Of a DNA stretch of 64,000 bases, positions 50,417 to 58,723 are shown one piece after another. Both the position numbers and the translations under genes were made by a program. Where the stretch lies: NCBI RefSeq assembly GCF_024497955.1, contig NZ_JANHKP010000009.1, forward strand, positions 234,262-298,261, given 5' to 3'. Each line of letters opens with the position of its first letter. Position 1 is the first letter of the stretch. Under the pieces are notes generated by a model that saw only the letters and a program-made list of their open reading frames with translations, had not been told where the DNA came from and did no database searches. The stretch is from Streptomyces sp. C10-9-1. GTDB taxonomy: Bacteria > Actinomycetota > Actinomycetes > Streptomycetales > Streptomycetaceae.

Positions 50417-51679
50417 ATGCCCCAGAGGCACCGTCTGATCCATTCATGCATAGCGACGGTCGCAGCCGGACTCCTCGTGTCCGGCGGACTGCTCGGCACC
50501 GCGGCGGCGTCGGCCGCGGAGGACACCGGCGGCGCGGACGCCGCCCCGCCGCCCTCGGCGACGGCGGTCGGCGCGTATCTCCACTACGGGCCGACCGGGA
50601 TACAGAGGATGGCGGAGCTCTCGGACTGGCTGGGCGGGCGGGAGCTGACGGTCGCCCACACCTACCTCCCCGGGGACGTGTGGACGAACATCGAGGGCCG
50701 GCGCGAGTTCCTGCGCCCGTGGGCGGAGTGGCGGAGCGGTGCCGAGGAGCGGATGTTCGTCCTCAACGTGCCGATGCTGGACCGCAACGAGGACCGGCTC
50801 CCCGACGCGGCGGTGGCCCAGCTGCTGAGGGCGGGTGCCCGGGGGCAGTACGACCACCACTACCGCACCCTCGCCTCTCGCCTGGTCGACCTGGGTGCCC
50901 GGGACACGGTGATCGTGCTCGGCTGGGAGATGAACGGCACCACGTACACCCACCGGTGCGGGCCGGACCCGGCCGCGTGGAGGGCGTACTTCAGGAGCAT
51001 CGTCACGGCCATGCGCTCCGTTCCCGGTCAGGAGTTCCGGTTCGACTTCGCCCCCAACCGGGGGCTGGACGCCGTCCCCTGGACCGAGTGCTATCCCGGT
51101 GACGACGTGGTCGACATCATCGGAATGGACTCGTACGACCAGCCTCCCGGCCGGTCGTTCGACGACCAGGTGAACGCGCCGTACGGACTGCAGCATCAGG
51201 TCGACTTCGCGGCGGAGCGCGGAAAGGCGATCTCGTATCCGGAATGGGGGCTCTTCCGGAACGGTGACAATGCCGAGTACATGCGCCGCATGCTCGAATG
51301 GATCGACGTCCACCAGCCCCTGTACCAGACCATCACAGACTACTGTCCGCACGGGGTCTGGCAGTGCGGGAACAATCCGGAATCCTCGGCGGTGTACCGG
51401 GACGCGATGTCCGCGGCACCCGAGGAGCCGACCGAGCCCGACCCGGTCGAGCCTGACCCGGTGGAGCCCGAGCCGACCGAGCCGGACCCGGTCGACCCCG
51501 ACCCGGTCCCCGAGATCCCCGAGATCCCCGAGATCCCCGAGTTCCCCGGAACGGGCGACGACTGGGTGGAGCCGGTCGAGTGGTGCGCCCCCGTCAACCT
51601 GGCGGACTGGCTGGCCCCATGGCTCTCCGAGCAGCGCTTCTGCTTCACCGTTCCGACGGTCCACCGCCGCCCGTCCTGA
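50417..51679 (+). CDS. Secreted GH26-like glycoside hydrolase
   Basis: A 420-residue exported protein: signal peptide (about 1-36), a TIM-barrel domain (about 45-335) with acid/base Glu in VLGWEMNGTTY and nucleophile-type Glu in ISYPEWGLFRNGD, matching the GH26 beta-mannanase clan layout. The FDFAPNRG and IIGMDSYDQP segments support this. A Pro/Glu/Asp-rich tail with EPDPV and PEI repeats follows, then a Cys pair (VEWCAPV, QRFCFTV). ATG 50417 has AAGGAGG. Its 3' end overlaps the convergent acyltransferase gene by 35 nt. It probably trims the EPS encoded next to it. Confidence 0.88.
   Translation: MPQRHRLIHSCIATVAAGLLVSGGLLGTAAASAAEDTGGADAAPPPSATAVGAYLHYGPTGIQRMAELSDWLGGRELTVAHTYLPGDVWTNIEGRREFLRPWAEWRSGAEERMFVLNVPMLDRNEDRLPDAAVAQLLRAGARGQYDHHYRTLASRLVDLGARDTVIVLGWEMNGTTYTHRCGPDPAAWRAYFRSIVTAMRSVPGQEFRFDFAPNRGLDAVPWTECYPGDDVVDIIGMDSYDQPPGRSFDDQVNAPYGLQHQVDFAAERGKAISYPEWGLFRNGDNAEYMRRMLEWIDVHQPLYQTITDYCPHGVWQCGNNPESSAVYRDAMSAAPEEPTEPDPVEPDPVEPEPTEPDPVDPDPVPEIPEIPEIPEFPGTGDDWVEPVEWCAPVNLADWLAPWLSEQRFCFTVPTVHRRPS
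51512..51538 (+). repeat. 9-bp tandem repeat (GAGATCCCC)3
   Basis: Three perfect GAGATCCCC units (51512-51538), encoding Glu-Ile-Pro repeats in the acidic Pro-rich tail, with a further degenerate copy (GAGTTCCCC) after them. Confidence 0.9.
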
Positions 51680-52844
51680 CCGAGACGCCCTCCGCCCGCC
51701 AGTCGTTGAACCGGCCGCGCCACTCGCGCGCGGCCGGCAGGCGGCTGCGCACCACGTCCGCGGCCCGCTCCCGCATCCGCGCCCGCGACTCGTGCAGCCG
51801 CAGCAGCGGCTCCAGGGCGGGGCGGGAGAGCAGCAGCCGACCGCTGGTGACCGTGTTCGGGCGCCAGTGGTTCTTGTACGGCTCCGCACCCCGCAGCAGG
51901 CTCAGCACCGCCGCCCCGCTGCGGGCCGCCTCGCGTGCGTCCTCGCGCAGCAGCATCGTCGCCACGTCGGCCTTGCGCTCCCGCAGCACGGGGTCGGCGC
52001 CGTAGAGGTAGCCGCCGCCCAGCCTCCCGGCCCGCAGCGTCAGTCCCGCCGCGACCACCCCGCCGTCCAGCGTGAACTCGGTGAGCGTGGCCTGGCCCGC
52101 CGGCACCATCGCCCCCACGGCACGCACCAGGTGGTCGTGGAAGCGCGGCCGCAGGTGCTCGATGTTCACCCCCCGGCCGCGCCACTGCCGCTCGTGCAGC
52201 CGCAGCAGCCGCCCGACGCCCTCCGGCACCTCCTCGGCCGGCACGCTGCGGGCGGTGATCCCCAGGGCGTCCAGCTTGCGCAGCTTGGCCCGCACCCGCT
52301 GGGCGCGGTTCGCGGCCATGCGCGTGACCAGCTCCTCCACCGGCACGGCCGGCAGTTCCATGCACACCGAGTCCTCCAGCCGTGCGCGGGGACCGGGCCA
52401 GAGGGCGTACAGGCGCTCGGCGGCGGCGCCGGGGCGCACCTCCCGCAGGTCGACGACGGCGTGCCGGGCGACCCGCTCCAGGCCGCGGGCCAGGGCCGCG
52501 AGGGCCGCCGGGGCGTGCTCCTCGTCGACGACCACGTCCCCGTAGTCCGAGATCGCACCGCCCAGGGGCACCAGCAGGGGCATCGGCCGGTGCACCAGCA
52601 TCAGCGGCGCGGCGCCCACCAGCCGGCCCTCGCGGCGGGCCAGCAGCACCCGCAGCCGCCCCGCCGCCCCGTAGGAGAGCCACCAGGAGTGCAGCCAGGC
52701 GTGGCTCTGGAACGGGGTGGCGGCGGAGCAGGCCCGGTGCAGCCGGTCCCACTCCGGCCCGAGGGCGGCGAAGGCGTCCGGGTCCCGGCAGAGGGCGACG
52801 CCGGTCTCCGACGGCGCCTCGGGGCCCGGGTGGACGGCGGCCAT
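51645..52844 (-). CDS. FemAB/GNAT-like acyltransferase
   Basis: A 399-residue protein of the acetyltransferase_6 (BioF2-like)/FemAB-related GNAT group. It has two GNAT-like halves; recognisable segments are PFQSHAWLHSWWLSYGAAG, a helix AQRVRAKLRKLDALG, GQATLTEFTLDGGVVAAGL and GGGYLYGADPVLRERKADV. Relatives in EPS clusters transfer acyl or aminoacyl groups to sugars. It starts at ATG 52844 in a TGATG overlap with the Wzz-like gene. It is the last gene of the EPS operon and ends inside the convergent hydrolase gene. Confidence 0.83.
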   Translation of the reverse strand: MAAVHPGPEAPSETGVALCRDPDAFAALGPEWDRLHRACSAATPFQSHAWLHSWWLSYGAAGRLRVLLARREGRLVGAAPLMLVHRPMPLLVPLGGAISDYGDVVVDEEHAPAALAALARGLERVARHAVVDLREVRPGAAAERLYALWPGPRARLEDSVCMELPAVPVEELVTRMAANRAQRVRAKLRKLDALGITARSVPAEEVPEGVGRLLRLHERQWRGRGVNIEHLRPRFHDHLVRAVGAMVPAGQATLTEFTLDGGVVAAGLTLRAGRLGGGYLYGADPVLRERKADVATMLLREDAREAARSGAAVLSLLRGAEPYKNHWRPNTVTSGRLLLSRPALEPLLRLHESRARMRERAADVVRSRLPAAREWRGRFNDWRAEGVSVRTGGGGPSER

Positions 52845-53512
52845 CAGACGCGCTCCCGTGCCGCGGCCGGCTGCGCGGGCGCGGGCACCGCGGTGGCCGC
52901 GCCCGGGGTGCCGCGCCCGGCCCGGGGCCGTACGAGCAGGACGAGACCGCCGACCAGGCCGCCCGCCGAGGCACCGACCGCCGTGGCGACCGGGAGCGAG
53001 GGGGAGACCGGCTCGCCGGGGGTGACCGCCCGGGAGAAGGACATCAGCTGCACACCGGTGTCCTTCGACACCTGGTTGCTGTTGACGAAGATCGCGCCGG
53101 AGACGGCGTTGGCGATGCGGGCGGCCTCGGCGGGGCGGGGGGAGGTCCCCGAGACGGCGATCATCGGCGAGTCGGGCGAGGTCTCCGTCCGCACCCGGGT
53201 GCGGAGTTCGGCGAGCGGCAGGCCGGCCTCCTTGCGGGCGTAGGCGAGGGTGGCCTCCCCGGTCGCGATCCGGCCGTAGGCCTGGGCGAAGCCGAGGGCG
53301 GCCCCCGGCTCCGCGCCCTCGGCGGGCACCGCGACGACATAGCTGGTGGCGACGTACTCGGGGGCCTTGACCACGCCGTACCCGAGGCCACAGGCCGTGC
53401 CGAGCACGGCGCAGGCCGGGACGGCCCACCAGGCGGGGGCGGCGTGGAGCTTCGCGAGGAGGCGTCCCGGCCGTCCGGGGGCGGGCTGCTCCTGCTGGTG
53501 CGTGCGGGTCAT
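52844..53512 (-). CDS. Wzz-like EPS chain-length protein
   Basis: A 222-residue membrane protein with two membrane segments flanking an extracytoplasmic domain, as in polysaccharide co-polymerases: first segment near residues 31-52 (AVPACAVLGTACGLGYGVV), the domain with EAAR and coiled-coil regions, and a C-terminal segment near 185-205 (ASAGGLVGGLVLLVRP). No tyrosine kinase domain is fused. It starts at ATG 53512, overlapping the preceding glycosyltransferase stop by 4 nt. It probably controls polymer length together with the polymerase-like protein. Confidence 0.85.
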   Translation of the reverse strand: MTRTHQQEQPAPGRPGRLLAKLHAAPAWWAVPACAVLGTACGLGYGVVKAPEYVATSYVVAVPAEGAEPGAALGFAQAYGRIATGEATLAYARKEAGLPLAELRTRVRTETSPDSPMIAVSGTSPRPAEAARIANAVSGAIFVNSNQVSKDTGVQLMSFSRAVTPGEPVSPSLPVATAVGASAGGLVGGLVLLVRPRAGRGTPGAATAVPAPAQPAAARERV

Positions 53513-54678
53513 CGGCGTGCTGCTCTCTCGACGGGGACGGGGGTCCGGGTGCGGGTGGGGCGGGGGACGCGCGGCGGGCGCGCGCCGCCCAGGGTGTGCG
53601 CGTACAGCTCCGCGAGGAGGTCCGCGCTGCGGGCGATGTCGTAGTGCGCCACGGCGGGCGGCGGCGGCAGCCGGCGGGGCCCGGCCGCCGCGGCGGTGCG
53701 CAGCGCGGCGGTCAGCTCGGCGACCGAGCAGCCGCCGAGGGAGCGCGCGCCCGGGGCCTGGTCTCCGGGCAGGTCGTCGACGGCCGGGCAGGGGCCGTGG
53801 AGCACGGGCAGCCCGGCCGCCAGCGCCTCGACCACGGCCAGCCCGAACGCCTCCTCCCGGGACGCCGAGACGAAGAGGTCCGCGGCGGCGAGCAGCTCCG
53901 GCACGTCCTCGCGGGCGCCGAGCAACCGGATCCGCTCCGCCGCCCCGAGGCGGGCGGCCCGCGCCCGCAGTGCCGCGCGCTCGGGCCCGTCGCCGGCCAG
54001 CAGCAGCACGGCGCCGGGCAGGGCGGCTACCGCCTCGACGAGCGCGTCGAAGCGCTTGCCCGCCACCAGCCGGCCGACCCCGGCGACGGTGAAGGCCCCT
54101 TCCGGCAGACGCAGTTCGGCCCGCAGCGTACGGCGGGCCGCCGGGTCGAAGGCGAAGCGGCGGGCGTCGATGCCGTTGGGCACGGTGCGGATGCGCCCGG
54201 GCGGGACCCCCCAGTCGCCCAGCCGCTCGGCGACGGTCGGCGACACGGCCGCCGTCGCCGCCCCCAGCCGCTCGGTGGACAGGTACAGGGCGCGGACCCC
54301 GCGGGTCAGGGGCCGGCCCTCGATCTCCTGGGCTCCCAGCGAGTGCTCGGTGGCGACGGAGGGGACCCCGGCGAGCCTCGCGGCGAGCCGCCCGTACACG
54401 CAGGCCCGGTAGAGATGGGTGTGGACCAGGTCGTACCCGCCGCGGGCGATGTGCGCCACCAGCCGCGGCAGCGCGGCCAGATCCCGGTTGCCGCCCATCT
54501 CCAGACAGCTCACCGGCACGCCGTCGGCGCGCAGCCCCTCGGCGACCGGGCCCGGGTTGGTGAGGGTGAGCACCTCGCAGCGGTAGCGCGCGGGCAGGTG
54601 GCGCAGCAGCAGCCGCAGTTGCTGCTCGGCGCCGCCGATGCCGAGCCCGGTGATCACCTGGAGGACCCTGGCGGTCAT
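53509..54678 (-). CDS. GT4-family glycosyltransferase
   Basis: A 389-residue GT-B fold enzyme. N-terminal VITGLGIGGAEQQLRLLLRH and DLVHTHLYRACVYGRL; C-terminal VGRLVAGKRFDALVEAV, LLLAGDGPERAALRARA and the EX7E-type SREEAFGLAVVEALAAGLP. It adds a sugar to the lipid-linked EPS unit in the cytoplasm. It starts at ATG 54678, overlapping the deacetylase stop by 4 nt. The C-terminal tail is Arg/Pro-rich and probably disordered. Sugar and linkage unknown. Confidence 0.93.
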   Translation of the reverse strand: MTARVLQVITGLGIGGAEQQLRLLLRHLPARYRCEVLTLTNPGPVAEGLRADGVPVSCLEMGGNRDLAALPRLVAHIARGGYDLVHTHLYRACVYGRLAARLAGVPSVATEHSLGAQEIEGRPLTRGVRALYLSTERLGAATAAVSPTVAERLGDWGVPPGRIRTVPNGIDARRFAFDPAARRTLRAELRLPEGAFTVAGVGRLVAGKRFDALVEAVAALPGAVLLLAGDGPERAALRARAARLGAAERIRLLGAREDVPELLAAADLFVSASREEAFGLAVVEALAAGLPVLHGPCPAVDDLPGDQAPGARSLGGCSVAELTAALRTAAAAGPRRLPPPPAVAHYDIARSADLLAELYAHTLGGARPPRVPRPTRTRTPVPVERAARR

Positions 54679-55445
54679 CGCACGCGCTCCTGGGAGGCGG
54701 GCACCACGACGGGCGCGAGGCCGGGCATCCGCCGCAGCCGGTGGCGCAGCCGCTTCGCGGTCAGCCGGGCACCGCGGTCGGCGTGGCTGATGTGGGTGCG
54801 GGGCAGGGCGTGCGGCCCGGCCGCGGGGCCGGGGGCGATCGCGCAGGCGTAGGAGTAGCCCGCGGAGCGCACGGCGTCGGCCGCCCGCTGGTCGAAGGTG
54901 CCGTACGGGTAGCAGAACCCGGCGGGCGCGGCGCCGGTGATCTCCCGCAGCAGCTCCCGGCTGCGGGCCGTCTCCTCGTGCAGCTGCGCCCGGGTGAGCG
55001 TGGTCAGGTCGCGGTGGAACAGCCCGTGGGAGCCGATCTCGGTGCCCTCGGCGGCGGCCGCCCGGATCGCGTCGGCGTCCAGCAGCGGCCGCCGGGGGCC
55101 TTCGCGGTCCCAGTCGTTGTCCTCGCCGAGGCGGCCGGGGAGGACGAAGAGGGTGGCCGAGCAGCCGTGGCGGCGCAGCAGCGGCAGCGCTCCGGTGGAG
55201 AAGTCCGCGTAGCCGTCGTCGAAGGTCAGGCCCACCAGGTGGTCGGCGCGGCCGCGGGCGTGGGCGCGCAGCAGGGTGCTCACGTCGACCCCCCGCAGCC
55301 CTCGCGCGCGCAGCAGCCGCAGCTGGCGGTCGAGCCGGTCGGGGGCGACGGTGATGCCGTACGGGTCGTGGGCCGGGTCGCCGACCGCGTGGTACATCCA
55401 GATCCACGGCTGAGGGCGGCGGTCGGTGGTCGGGTCAGGGGTCAT
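54675..55445 (-). CDS. NodB-type polysaccharide deacetylase without signal peptide
   Basis: A 256-residue carbohydrate esterase family 4-like protein. Motif 1 LTFDDGYADF with the metal Asp pair, motif 2 GSHGLFHRDL (HxxxH), motif 3 region CYPYGTFDQ and ACAIAPGPA. The N-terminus has no signal peptide or membrane segment, so it should act in the cytoplasm, perhaps on a lipid-linked or nucleotide-linked amino sugar. It starts at ATG 55445 and overlaps the flippase gene by 11 nt. It converts N-acetylated to amino sugars by family analogy. Confidence 0.9.
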   Translation of the reverse strand: MTPDPTTDRRPQPWIWMYHAVGDPAHDPYGITVAPDRLDRQLRLLRARGLRGVDVSTLLRAHARGRADHLVGLTFDDGYADFSTGALPLLRRHGCSATLFVLPGRLGEDNDWDREGPRRPLLDADAIRAAAAEGTEIGSHGLFHRDLTTLTRAQLHEETARSRELLREITGAAPAGFCYPYGTFDQRAADAVRSAGYSYACAIAPGPAAGPHALPRTHISHADRGARLTAKRLRHRLRRMPGLAPVVVPASQERVR

Positions 55446-57252
55446 GACGCAGCCTCCGTCGTGCGAGGGCCAGCAGGTGGACTGCCTCCGGTGCTCCGAG
55501 GGCGCGGGCGGCGCCCAGGAAGACGAGGGGGACGAGCACGGCGCCGACGGCGAGGGAGACGGGGGCGGGCCCCGTTGCCGGTGCGGCGAGCAGCGCGGCG
55601 GCGGCCGCGGCGGCCGCCGCGAGCACCAGGCGGGCGATCCGCAGGCCGATGGCGCGGACCTCGATGGCGACCACCCGCGAGCCGAGGCCGTGGAGCAGCA
55701 GCAGCGCGGTGGTGCTGATGCCGGCGGCGTTGGCCGCGGCGATGCCCTGCACCCCGTGGGGGCCGGCGGCGGCGGCCCCCACGGCGATCGTCACGCCGAG
55801 CCCGGCGGCCATCGCGGCGGCCGGGAACCAGACGGGCCGCCCGGCGGAGAAGAAGGGCCGGCCGAGGGCGCCGACCAGGCAGTGGCCGAGGAGCCCCGCG
55901 GCGTACACCCGCATCACCGCGGCGGTGGTGGCGGTGTCGCCCGCGTCGAAGGCGCCCCGCTGGAAGAGGACCTCGATGATCGAGGGGGCGTGGCCGACGA
56001 CGAAGGCGGTGCCCAGCAGGACGAGCGCGCCCGCGGTGGCGAGGTCCTCCTCGACGCGGCGGCGGGCCCGCTCCCGGTCGCCCTCGGCCATGGCCCGTGC
56101 GACGACGGGGAAGGTGACCGTGCAGACCATCAGCGAGAGCACCATCGGCATCTGCGCGACCTTCTGCGCGTAGTTGAGGTGCGAGATCGCCCCCGGGGGC
56201 AGCGGGGCGGCCAGGAACCTCTCGACGAGCACCTGCGACTGGCGGCCGACGGCGAAGAGCACCACGGGGGCGAGCACGGCCGTGCCGATCAGCGGGGCGC
56301 GGCCGGTCCGGCGGCGCGGTCTCACCAGTGGCCGGAGCCCCACGTGCCGGGAGAACGCGGGCAGTTGGACGAGGATCATCAGCACGCCGCCGACCGCGAC
56401 CCCGGCGGCGGCGGCCCGTACGCCCCACAGGTGGTGCAGGGCGAGGGTGGTGGCGATGATCCCGATGTTGTACGCGGTGTACACGGCCGCGGGCCGCAGG
56501 AAGCTGCCGTGGGCGCGCAGCGCGGCGCTGAAGTAGCCGGTGACGCCGAAGGTGAGCACGGTCAGCGCGGTGAGCCGGGTGCACTCGGCCGCGAGGGCCG
56601 GGTCGCCGAAGCCCGGGGCGAGCAGCCGCACCACCTGCGGTGCACCGACCATCAGCAGGGCGGCGACGCAGGTCAGCACGGCGAACAGCCGGGGGAAGGT
56701 GGCCGATGCGAGCTCCCGGACCGCCCCCGGGTCCCGGGCGGCGAGGGCATGGGCGAAGGCGGGCACCAGGACCAGGGCCATGGCGTCCTCGATCAGGAGC
56801 GTGGAGGCCATCTCGGGGACGGTCCAGGCGATGAGGAAGGCGTCGCTCTGTGCGCTCGCGCCGAAGAGGTGGGCGATCGTCTGGTCGCGGACGAGCCCGA
56901 ACACGGCCCCGGCGACGGTGAGGGCGCCGGTGACCGCGGCCGCGCGGGCGAGGCCCCGGCCGAGGGGCGCGGCCGGCCGGTCGGCGGCGCCCCGTGCCGG
57001 GCGCCGGGCGCCGGTGGCGGCGGCCGGCCCGGGGCCCTCGGGGGCGGGTTCGGGCCCCGGGGGCGCGCCGGGTCCGCTGCCGGGGCGGTCCGGCTCGGTG
57101 TCCGCCGCGGGCGGGGCGGGGCGCCGGGCGGGCCCGGGGCGGGCAGCGGGGCCGCTCCCGGCGTCCTGCCCGCTGCGCGGGCGCGGGGTGGACGGGGGCG
57201 GGGGAGCCGCCGGTCCGGACCCGGCGGGCGGAGGGCGGTCGGCGGGTGTCAT
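55435..57252 (-). CDS. MurJ/MVF-like flippase of the EPS cluster
   Basis: A 605-residue MOP-superfamily protein. A ~105-residue Pro/Ala/Gly-rich disordered head precedes a 14-helix core: AVFGLVRDQTIAHLFGASAQSDAF (first part shown is the family signature LFGASAQSDAF), FFSAGRPVWFP and GVQGIAAANAAG. MurJ-like proteins flip lipid-linked sugars; within an EPS locus this one should be the Wzx-type exporter rather than the cell-wall MurJ. It starts at ATG 57252, overlapping the ligase gene stop by 4 nt. Confidence 0.9.
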   Translation of the reverse strand: MTPADRPPPAGSGPAAPPPPSTPRPRSGQDAGSGPAARPGPARRPAPPAADTEPDRPGSGPGAPPGPEPAPEGPGPAAATGARRPARGAADRPAAPLGRGLARAAAVTGALTVAGAVFGLVRDQTIAHLFGASAQSDAFLIAWTVPEMASTLLIEDAMALVLVPAFAHALAARDPGAVRELASATFPRLFAVLTCVAALLMVGAPQVVRLLAPGFGDPALAAECTRLTALTVLTFGVTGYFSAALRAHGSFLRPAAVYTAYNIGIIATTLALHHLWGVRAAAAGVAVGGVLMILVQLPAFSRHVGLRPLVRPRRRTGRAPLIGTAVLAPVVLFAVGRQSQVLVERFLAAPLPPGAISHLNYAQKVAQMPMVLSLMVCTVTFPVVARAMAEGDRERARRRVEEDLATAGALVLLGTAFVVGHAPSIIEVLFQRGAFDAGDTATTAAVMRVYAAGLLGHCLVGALGRPFFSAGRPVWFPAAAMAAGLGVTIAVGAAAAGPHGVQGIAAANAAGISTTALLLLHGLGSRVVAIEVRAIGLRIARLVLAAAAAAAAALLAAPATGPAPVSLAVGAVLVPLVFLGAARALGAPEAVHLLALARRRLRHDP

Positions 57253-58721
57253 GGCCGTGTCCCCGGCGGCGCGGGGGCCGCGGGTGCGGACGCGGCGCCG
57301 GACGCGCGTGCGGGCGCGGGTGCGGATGCGGGAGCGGTTGCGGATGCGGGAGCGGTTGCGGGGGCGGGGCCCAGCGCCCACCAGGCCGCCAGGCCCGTCA
57401 CCACACCGGTCAGCACGGTGGAGGGGCCGCCGATGTCGGCGTAGAGGAAGTCGACCGCCTGCCACAGCATCAGGCCGGTGGCGGCCAGACCGCAGTCGGC
57501 CGGGGCACCGGGCGCCGCGCGGACGAGGCGCCGGACGGCTCCGAGCAGCAGGGCGAGCCAGGACGCCAGGAAGGCGGTGGCGCCGACCAGCCCCTGCTCG
57601 CCGAGGACGAGCAGGTACATGTTGTGGGGCGAGAGCAGCGGCTGCTTCTCGAAGGAGCGCCCCGCACCGGCCGTGTCGCTGCCCGCGGACAGCCCGAGGG
57701 AGGCGTGGGCGTCCCGGTGGGCGGGGAAGCCCTTGAGCCCCACGCCGGTGGCGGGCTCCTCCCGCCACATCGACACGGCGGCGGCCCACATGCTGTACCG
57801 GTCGGTGACCGAGCGGTCGGGTGCGTCCGTCACCTGGGTGATGCTGCCGATCCGCTGCGAGATCATCTCGGAGCCCACGCCGAGCCCTCCGACCAGCACC
57901 ACACCGGCCGCAACAGCCGCGGCCAGCACCTTGACCGCCCGCCGCGGGCCGTCCAGCAGCAGCACCGCCAGCGCGGCGAGCGCGGTGGCGATCCACGCGC
58001 CGCGGCTGAACGACAGCCCGAGGGGCACCAGCAGCAGCCCGGCCGCGGCGAGGGCGGCGGGGCGCAGCCTGCGGGGCGCCCCCTGCGGGGGGCTCAGCGC
58101 GAGGGCGAGCGCGGCGAGGAACCCGTAGGACACGACGGTGGCCATGCCCATCACGTCCGTGGGCCCGAAGGTGCCGACGGCGCGGATCTCGGCCCCCATG
58201 TACGAGGCGCCGGTCCCGGTGGCGAACTGGTACGTCCCGATCGCGCCCTGGACGAGGGCGAGCGCGACCAGTGCGCCGGTGACCGCACGGAAGCCCCCCG
58301 CGTCGCGGAGCAGCAGCATCACGGCGCACGGCACGAGGACGAACACCTGGAGGTAGCGCACCAGTCCGGGCAGGGCGGCCACCGGGTCCGCCGCGGTGAC
58401 GGTGGCGATCGCGAAGCCGACGACGGGCAGGGCGAAGACCGCTGCCGCCGCCGGGCCGAGAGGCCGCTCCCGTCGCCGGACGAGCCGCAGCAGGCAGGCG
58501 GCCACCAGCACGCCGGAGGCGATGTCGGCCGGCGCGACGGTGCCCGGGCCGCCGTACCGGCCGAGCGGCAGGGCGAGCAGCAGCACCGTCGCGAGCAGCG
58601 GCAGGAGCAGCAGCCGGTCGGTGCGGGGGCGGGCCCGGCGCGGGGCCGGTGCGGGGGCCCCGGCGGCGGGCGAGGGGGCCTCGCCGGGGGCGGGGGACGC
58701 GGTCGGTGCGGCGGTGGCCAC
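57249..58721 (-). CDS. O-antigen ligase/polymerase-like (Wzy) membrane protein
   Basis: A 490-residue protein with about 11 membrane segments and the large extracytoplasmic loop of the Wzy_C/O-antigen ligase family, here with WREEPATGVGLKGFP and LLSPHNMYLLVLGEQGLVG (the His and Arg/Gly signature). It would polymerise exported EPS units. A Pro/Ala-rich N-terminus and a degenerate Ala/Pro repeat tail are present. I chose the GTG at 58721, two nt after the sugar transferase stop. It lies between the initiating transferase and the flippase, as in Wzx/Wzy loci. Confidence 0.88.
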   Translation of the reverse strand: MATAAPTASPAPGEAPSPAAGAPAPAPRRARPRTDRLLLLPLLATVLLLALPLGRYGGPGTVAPADIASGVLVAACLLRLVRRRERPLGPAAAAVFALPVVGFAIATVTAADPVAALPGLVRYLQVFVLVPCAVMLLLRDAGGFRAVTGALVALALVQGAIGTYQFATGTGASYMGAEIRAVGTFGPTDVMGMATVVSYGFLAALALALSPPQGAPRRLRPAALAAAGLLLVPLGLSFSRGAWIATALAALAVLLLDGPRRAVKVLAAAVAAGVVLVGGLGVGSEMISQRIGSITQVTDAPDRSVTDRYSMWAAAVSMWREEPATGVGLKGFPAHRDAHASLGLSAGSDTAGAGRSFEKQPLLSPHNMYLLVLGEQGLVGATAFLASWLALLLGAVRRLVRAAPGAPADCGLAATGLMLWQAVDFLYADIGGPSTVLTGVVTGLAAWWALGPAPATAPASATAPASAPAPARASGAASAPAAPAPPGTRP

Positions 58722-58723
58722 GG

